In this document: positions 13,086 to 22,000 of the stretch, piece after piece
How positions within the stretch are numbered: position 1 is the stretch's first letter
Layout: each line of letters begins with the position of its first letter
DNA from: Branchiostoma floridae
Taxonomy: Eukaryota; Chordata; Leptocardii; Amphioxiformes; Branchiostomatidae
NCBI RefSeq assembly: GCF_000003815.2
Contig: NC_049989.1
Coordinates: forward strand, 8,586,251 to 8,650,250
Length of the DNA: 64,000 nt
Reading direction: 5' to 3'
Made by a program: the position numbers and the translations under genes
The notes under the pieces: generated by a model
Database searches by the model: none
What the model was told of the DNA's origin: nothing
The model's input: only the letters and a program-made list of their open reading frames with translations

Positions 13086-16000
13086 TGTGTGTCTGTGTGC
13101 GTGTATGAACAGCACTATATAAGAAGCTATGGATGGATTGGCATTATTAAACTTGTATGTGCTTGTCTTATTTATGAATGAATAGTTTTGGGACCCCTGC
13201 TTGCTTTTCGTGGTACTGCGGCAGAACCTTTGGGTTTGATATCTCGTTTTTCAACATGTGTGCACTCGCACTTGAAGGTCAGTAAAGAGGATTGCCATTT
13301 ACGACACCTTGCACGATTTACGGCCAATCGACTGCGACTATCGTAGGCAGGTGTATTAAACCTGGAACCAGTAGTTTTGGAACATTGGAATATGGGAGTT
13401 GTAACACTTTCATTTCAAGCTCCCCTATCGCAATGTATAGTAGAAATTGGCCATTGGTTCTAGCAAGGAGGTTTTAATAAGAATAGATTAAAACCTTCTT
13501 GGTTCTAGAGGGGGTAGGTGTATTGTAATGAGTTGGATACCACAGGATAGGGCAATAACCTAAGTCCAGAACGACACCGCATATGGTATATCATTTCTCC
13601 GTGAACTTATCCATTGTTACGCCCTTGCATACAATGTGCCAGAGTACTGGAATAAGAGTGCTATGCTCTTGATACAATTTTCACATGTTATAATCTCTTT
13701 TGCCGTCCCTTCTGTCCCCTAAGTTGTGTACCCCGTATATCCCCGCTGAGGGTTGAACAGTGTGACATATATGACTGCCAACACCCTCAGTGGACAGATA
13801 TCAAGGTTCATTATCCACTACCAGATCGTCAAAAATTTGATTATGCTTGTGTTGCCAATAAAAAAAGTTATTGCCCCATGGTCCATTATAATAAAATGTA
13901 CATTTGAAGGCAACCATTCATACACATACAACTGGCCAACGCTCCAATGTGAGCTTCGGCGTGTATTTTCACCACTCTGCGTCAATGTTCAGAGTATCAT
14001 CAGAACTCTATACCCTGGTCTTTCTATCTTGATATACGCGAAACTAATGCCTCTAGAACGGAAATAGGGGATAGTTTCGTTAAAACAAAAGCACACAAAA
14101 CAATAGCGACATTTGTGTCCGAACCACCTGCTCAATCCTGTTCACATAAACAGCCCTTACCGAGGACATGGATGTAGCTATTCCAACTTAACGGCCACTT
14201 GGATCACAATCAAACCACCAGGCGACTCCCTGGGTGACATCTTTTACCCCACTAAGCAGAAAACGCGGGAAGACTGCCAGGACCGGTTGGTACAGCTGGA
14301 TGGATTTGTAAAACAGCACAGTAGGCGCTAACTGTGCAGATTGGGCTCAAGCTGAGCACCCTGCGTACGAGAAACGTGATACAGTGTTTTTCTGACATAA
14401 ACTCATCAAATTGGTGTCCTGTGTGTCTTGAACTGAACTGAACTGAACTGTGTCTCTTGATTTATTTTATAAAGAAAGGAGAAGTTGGAAAAGAAAGAGG
14501 ATTGAGAAAGATTTCGAAAAAGCAAACACGTAAAGGGTAAGGACGAAGAGAAGGAAAGGATAGAACTAAAAAAAGATAGGGTAGAAGAAAGAAAATGAGG
14601 GTGATGAAGGAAAATTTGTTAATAGCCAATCTCCAGGCAGATGTAAGACTAGGATCAGTGTTTTACACGTGTTTTAGTACATTTTGTTCATCTTTCTAAT
14701 GGTTAATCTTTTTAGAATGATAAGGCGACCAGCTCAAATTAGCTAATAAGAAAGACATACAAATCAAAACGCCACAAAACACGCGTAAAACACCAAACCT
14801 GTCCCTACATCTGCTTGGAGATTACACCATTTGACAGGTGAGTGATTCAGTGCTTCAGTTTTCCGCCACCGTCAGCAACAGTGACCAATCTTTGGAATGT
14901 GAGTGAAAGTAAAAACCTTGATAGGTTTCGGAAATAGCGGATTAGGATCTGGTGGCCTGTCTGTGCGGAGATGAGGGCATGGTTTGTGTGAGACGGAGAC
15001 AGGGGAGCCGTCCGATTGAGCGATTAATGTGTCTGAGCCGGCACAGGTCCGGTCTGGGTCAAGGCGCGCGGTCTGTACACTGCACTGTGCAGTCTTCTGT
15101 GAAACGTCTCTCATGGAGCCGTGAATAGTTTCATCAGATTGGTAAATCAAAGGACATTTTCTTTACACACAACTAGAATATTTTTTTATTATAACGCTTA
15201 CCAACGTTTTTGATACAGGCCGTGTAACTGTTCTATATTCTTCAATACGATGATAGCTGCATCTACTTCTCGCCACTAGGTGGCGCTGTGACGAAAAGAA
15301 TCCGGTTCGAAACGTGACTGAGTTTGTATCCCCATCGTGCTAGTTCATGACTAGGCAAACACTAACGCAAACTCCGTTATCTAGGGCTATAACTGGCCTC
15401 TCCCGGTTCCCGCAGAGGATGTTGGGCGCTATAGGCGCGATTTAATCAAGCTTCGGCTCATGACTAGACCAAATAAAAAGCGGGGATAATTTTCTTTACA
15501 TATTCCTGGCGGCAAGTCCATACATATGACCTTTCAAAGTCACTCCTTAAAAAATCATAACAAAGTGTCCTCCTTCTCTTAGATATGAAGTTTACTTTGG
15601 TACAAGCATGTCTTTGTTGGTTTGAACTTCCAGAGCCCAAGCTGGTTCTTGTCTGACCCCAGACGACCCCGGCGTCACGCCCAAGTCGGGTGTTATGTTA
15701 GGTGCAGCAGTAATCACCCATGTAATTATTGACCCTTCAAACTCTTTTCACAGCGGTCGATTCCCCTCGTGGTAGGGACTTCATGTTACCGTGTCATATA
15801 TCGTCACGGCGTCCAATTTTGACTCATTCAGGTGACCTTTCGCTCTACAAGCGTTTGATCTCTTGCGGGAGATTAAAAAGGATCAGTCGAAGTCTTAAAT
15901 TGATCCTTGTGGGAATTCTGATAAATCAAATCCTTAATCAAAATTGAGTTAATTCGAACTAACAAAATTAGTGGTTGTTTAAGTGGTATATCGGGCGCCA

Positions 16001-19000
16001 CATTTTTTTTGCTACTTACGAAATCTTGTACTACCTTTCCCGAAGACCTTACCCAACCCACTCCTTGGCACTCTTTTAGGCTGCTGTTCCTTTTTTCCTA
16101 TCAAGCTTTCGTGAGAGGAGAAGTATGGAATACCTCTCAGTGAGAAAACAATGGTACCGTTGTCTGGAGGGAAATGACTTCGTTCCAAGGTGTGACATTA
16201 AGTCAAGTTCATGGCTAGGCTGTCGTGGTGTAATTTTCAGCTGTTATGTAGCCAGACGTAAAATCACGGTTTTACTTTAAACACAAACATAAAGAAATTG
16301 CTATCATTTGCTTCCATTTATGCCAGACATTCCATTTTAATGAGTAGGCTTGAAACTTACATTTTAAATAAGCTGCTCCTTACTAATTGGAAATGCTGAG
16401 GGTTTAGTACGCTAAGAGTTTATCATTGTTTACTTTAGGTTATCAAAGTCAAGGTGGCTGGCACAAAGTGGTACAATTCACTTGTTCAACCATAACAACG
16501 CCGCTATCTCATGCTTGTTTGACGACAGGTCGACCGGTGTTACAACCTTTTTTCATCGATTTAGGATTTCTCCCTTGTCTTTCTGTAGCTAGTAACCATC
16601 AACTCAAGGAGACAATACGTCAATAGTATTTAATAATTAAGTGTACGTATTTTTGCTCCGTACCTCGACAAAATTACCATGTACAACGTTACCCAAAACT
16701 CGGTCCGAATAATACATGGAGAAGGGGTCACGTTTGGAATCCAGAACAGCCTCCCCTCTGGAGAGTATTACATCGGTTAACCATATTTCCAAGTTCATGG
16801 TCAATTGCACGTTCGTCTGGCAGAAAATCACATCCGGTTAATCCCAGAAACCCCCTCCCCAATCGTGAATCATTCGCCCTTGGCCTTGACCGTCATTCGT
16901 GATGTCCCTCAGAATCAGACGACATTTGGGGAGGACGATTCCATTATCAAAAGATAGAGATGATGATCCTAATTGTTTTTATATTCCTGTTTTTAACAAA
17001 TAATCTCACAGTCCAGTCATAATATAAAAATCATTACCCATATACTACCCATATTGTATTTGTACTTGCCTTACAACTAAGATTTTAACAAAATGTTAAT
17101 ACCCTTTGTGTTTTGTGGAATGAAATAGCCCGAAACCTGGCTCTCTTTAATGACCTGGCTCTCAAGACTACCTGCTAAATTCTGAGCACTGCAAATGTCG
17201 CCGCCGGCTTATTGCCAAGCCCATGTCATTTTGCCATTTCCTTTGTACTAAATTTCGTCCTGAACTTAAGCCTCCCTTAAGGGGAAAAGTTCGTGCCTAA
17301 CATTACATCTGACAGGAGACTTAAGACGAATGTCTAAAGCCCATTATCTGGCTACAGCGGTGAACAGAGAAGCATTAATTTTTCACACAATGGTGCTGTG
17401 TGGCTTCGCTAAGGCTTGGGTTTTCAGCCTAACACATTGGGTCAGCCATGCTCTTCTTGATAAGTGTGTTGTGTTCTTTTATGTGCTAAAGATTGACACC
17501 TGGAACTAACACCTGAAGCTAATCCGTACACGAGGTTTAACGTCACCAAAGGACAATTGTAAATCGCCTTATTTGTAGTATGTGTCAATAGATGGAGCCC
17601 AATGTGTTACTACACATCAAGTAACTTTGTCGTCTGGCTACACAAGATGGGAGATCTACATACTTCTAAAAAAGAAAAATTCTTAATTCTTTTAAGCTTT
17701 AAGTTCAGAAAGTTCGGTTTTGTGCCCGACGCAGAATCACATGGACGGGGACTTAAATAGGGGAAAAAAGTGATATCGAAAGAAAAACAAAAAATAAAAT
17801 AGATTATAGAAAGTTTCGAAAAGTAGTGCACTAAAAGAAATACATTATTAGAAAAATGTGTATCAATTTATATTCACCAACATGCAATTCCGTCCAGGAT
17901 AGTTAATTAGTTTAACGACCTTGAACCTCCTGGTTACTTTATTAGTTTTCAAAGAACTCGACAAGCATGTAGTTGGTTACTCCTAAACGCCTCTCAAGGC
18001 AACAAGACATACGATGCTAATAAGCGTTTGTAAGGCTACAGGTCTCACATTCATGACCATGTCGTCAAACAAGACCAGATCCAAGTTGTAAATTTGGTCC
18101 TATCTTTACGAGACTATCCTTTGAAAGCGTATAACGTTTCACAACTTTAAACCATGTGCACATGATGTTCATTTTGTCTCATTTCGCTTGTCGGTTTCTT
18201 GAAAAGATCGGTTCACCTCATGTAAGAAGCCTGTTTGCGTTATTTACGACATACAGAACATGGCAGGTTTGCATTCCCTATGCGATAACTGTAACTGTAT
18301 GTTGACAACTGAAAATCTTTCAAATACTACTCAGGCCATACTGATTTGATTGTATGGATGGCGTCCTCTGGGCATTCCCAAACTCACGCAAGCTTGCGAA
18401 ATAAAAGTTGGACAAAGTAGTTATGAACTACGTTATGAACGATGTTATAACATCTAATTTGTTATTTCACAACTTCTTCATTGACTTTGGAAGACTTAGT
18501 TTATTAGTATCTATTCCACTATTTTAATAGTATGCATTCCACTAATTCTTAATTTACGACAGATATGTCACCTTCATATTTTTTTCATTTATGGTTCATT
18601 TTTTTACTTTCATTTTTTGCTGTTTCATTTTGATACACAGTACTTTGTTTAGGAACTGGACAAAATCTGACGCCGGCACGTATGCTATCCACATAATTGA
18701 GTCAGTGAGGCCTTAGCGAAGATAAAAAAATGAGTGATGACTGCATTTCTACTTTTAAAGGACCCGACTCCCACTGTGGTCATTGTTTACTATTTACAAC
18801 ACCCCTTTACCACAGCGTACTCCTATAAAATGTAACCCATATAAAAGTAACATATAAAAGAAACTTATGACCTCGGGTATGTATGGTGACAATCTTGCGA
18901 TGACAAATATCGAATAGCAAAAAGGAGTGCTGAGGTCCATGTGAACCCCAAATGTATGTTTAAAACTACAAAACCCCTTTGAACACCTCTCCTAGACCAA

Positions 19001-22000
19001 ATGAATTTCTTTCAGATAAAACTTACAAGATTGTATAATACGTACGTACATTTGCTATCTGAGTCTAGCCTTGAGTTTGAAGCTCATGTAATGTGAAACA
19101 GACTTCCCTACTATCTAAAAGAACGGAAAGTTTGTCCGGAACATACCGGGAAGTTTCGAAAACAGAAGACGACAACTGTTTACTCTCACATGCTTATCCT
19201 CTAACGTGAGAGTCTGAAAATACTACCAGAGTAAGCTGCAAATATTCCACCAACGGTCCGACAGTTTTGGTGGTTCCGGAAAGACACTGATAATCAAATA
19301 AGATAACTTAGTTAGACATAACCCCTATGGATGTAGTCATAGTTTCCTACATCAGACTTAATACGATGTGGGGTTTCAGTCTTATATCTAGCGTTTCAAG
19401 TATTCGATACATCTACTTTTGTCGTTGTAAAAACCATATATTTATGAATAACTCGTTTAAGTTTTTCACCACNNNNNNNNNNNNNNNNNNNNNNNNNNNN
19501 NNNNNNNNNNNNNNNNNNNNNNNNNNNNNNNNNNNNNNNNNNNNNNNNNNNNNNNNNNNNNNNNNNNNNNNNCCCCCCCCCCCCCTCCTCAAATCTTTCA
19601 AGTCGACCATAGGTTGGTATGATACCCTAGATTGTACACAAAATGTGTACGGGAATCAACAGTCTTTTGGAGAAAAGTTTGATTTCTTTCGTAATATTTT
19701 TGGTGCCACCTCGACCCCAGTGTTAAATGATTTATATAAATCTTTAAATCAGCTTTTAAGATTCACCAGTGCAGCTTGATATGTATTGAGCAAAACCGCC
19801 ACAACCAACATGTTCTTCATTCTATTTACAGGAAAATTGACAGTTCACACATTATTGAAAGAATTTGGAGGCTGTTATATAAATACTACGTACAAGAAAC
19901 TGTGTTGGGGTCCATATATTTGGACAGTCTAGTAGAATGGTTTGTGGGCGGTGCTCTTTAAGTGACCTTTACAGTGATGTTGATGATATCGTTTCACCTC
20001 CAAGGGAGGATATAAAAATATACAGACTGGGGCCGGGCATTAACTTCACGTTGAAAAAAACTGAACATAATGGCGGGATTAGGTGTAAGCGATATGTCCG
20101 TATGGACAGACACATGCCATAAAATCCTTGGCCTATTAAAAGGGTCATCTCAGTCTTATTGAAAGGCAGTAAATTTGTCTGTCCCAACAGTTCCTATTAT
20201 CTTTTCACTCATCTTTTTATTCGATTCGTATAGTTGTATTTGCACACATCCATATGGACAACATGGATTTAGAGAAAACAAAATAACGTATCAGAAACAT
20301 CTGAATGATACATAAACATATATGAAAGGAATAAAAGGTAATTGAAAAAAATAATACAAATCACATCTTAGAAAGGCAAAGCTAAACAAAGATATAATCT
20401 AACGATCAAATGCCTATTAATATGTTAACAACGAACAATTACCTACATTGAGGAAACACATATTTTTGCTAAAAGTCGTATTTTTTGTTAAATTTGTACA
20501 CTCCAGATCCCAGCAGCAGTTCAATTTCCCCCTTATTCGCCCCCTCTCCCATTTCTCCCTAATCAAAAGAAACAGGTGGACGTGGGGGTTAGTTGACAGA
20601 AGTAACAGCCCGTTCCTCTATAAACACTGAACACGTCAGGATTGACAAAAGGCCTCTCTGTACGCTTAGCTTATCATTCTGGGACAAAATTAATCGTATG
20701 TTTGCTGACAACAGCAAAAAACTCGAATAAGAATCGCTGTATGTTGTAAATACACGTAAAACTGACATTATTGGTACAAAATTGTGAGAAAAGATATGCT
20801 AAATGCAAAGTCCGAATTGGGAAGCTATATTATGTTGGGTCTAACAACATGCCTTCGTTTTTCCCCTAAGCACACGAGCGGAAAAATGACGAGCCTGTTA
20901 GCGTTGGCAAGGCGTGAGATCGTGCGATGTTACCCCTCTGCTTCCCGACACGCATTTGTCGCATACCCGGCAAAATTCCCGCGGGCTTGTGTCATCCGTT
21001 CGCCCGGGCGCCTGATCCGCCCTGACCCCGACAGCCACCTGAGAGGCAGACGGCTTGCACCACAGAGAATAGGGAGGACGTCTGGAGACTTGAGGGGCAT
21101 TTCACGACTAGATGGCCCACTTTGAAGGAACGGGGCGAGAATGTCAAGCATTTCGGACGGAGGTTTGAAGCCCCAGGGGAGTCACTTTCAACGGAAGATT
21201 TCAGCCCCGATTTTATTCTTATTATTCGATGATAGACTGATAGTGTAAACGTTATCTATCAACAATCCATCGGAACAAAAAATCTAATTACAACTTATTG
21301 CATATGGTACATTTCGTAAATACATGGTATAGAATATGAACAATGTCCTATCAAATAAATGGTAATAAGTTGTGTAACAATGTCGTCACACAAAAATATT
21401 AATTTCCTTACCTGTTACCTCCGTGAAATTGTAAAGCTTGTGAAAAGAACACATGTCGAATGTAAGACGACTAAATATATTAATTATGATTACAAGTAAT
21501 AGATATTTTGTGTGGACAAAGACGGGTTGGGTGGATGGAAAAGACGAGCGAAGGGGAGGGGGGAAGTTTGGGGGAAATGACGATTAGACGAATATCAAAC
21601 AAAGACTGTGGAAAATGATAGACTGATGACGTTGGGGTTTGTTACACGTGTTCTCCAAGCAGACGTTGGGTCGCGGAGACAGTAGTGGTCCGGATTCAAG
21701 TTTACCGGAGGAGATCTCGAGAGCGAGCGGGTAAAAATCCCGACCACTACTATCTCCGCGACCCAACCTCTGCTTGGAGAATATGTCACGCGTAAGTACA
21801 TGGAAACGGGGCGGGATAGTGTGGATTTACAGACAAGATCCTCAATATGGAATAAAGACAACCAAGATCTTTCATGTAATGTGCGTTAAAGGGCATTATG
21901 TTCATAACATTATGTTCATCCATTTACATTCCGAGATTATTCCCTTCAAACACCCCCACATTACCCTAACCGAACGGAAAAGGCCCCCCACCCCACCCAT

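Noticed and set aside
12911-13181. Cys/Val-rich ORFs
   Set aside because: They are translations of the GT microsatellite.
14872-15150. 92-codon minus-strand ORF with several Cys as the missing EMI exon
   Set aside because: No EMI motif and no suitable splice sites in the needed phase.
20784-21151. GC-rich stretch open in several frames on both strands
   Set aside because: All frames are open because of composition; no domain, splice logic or EMI signature was seen.
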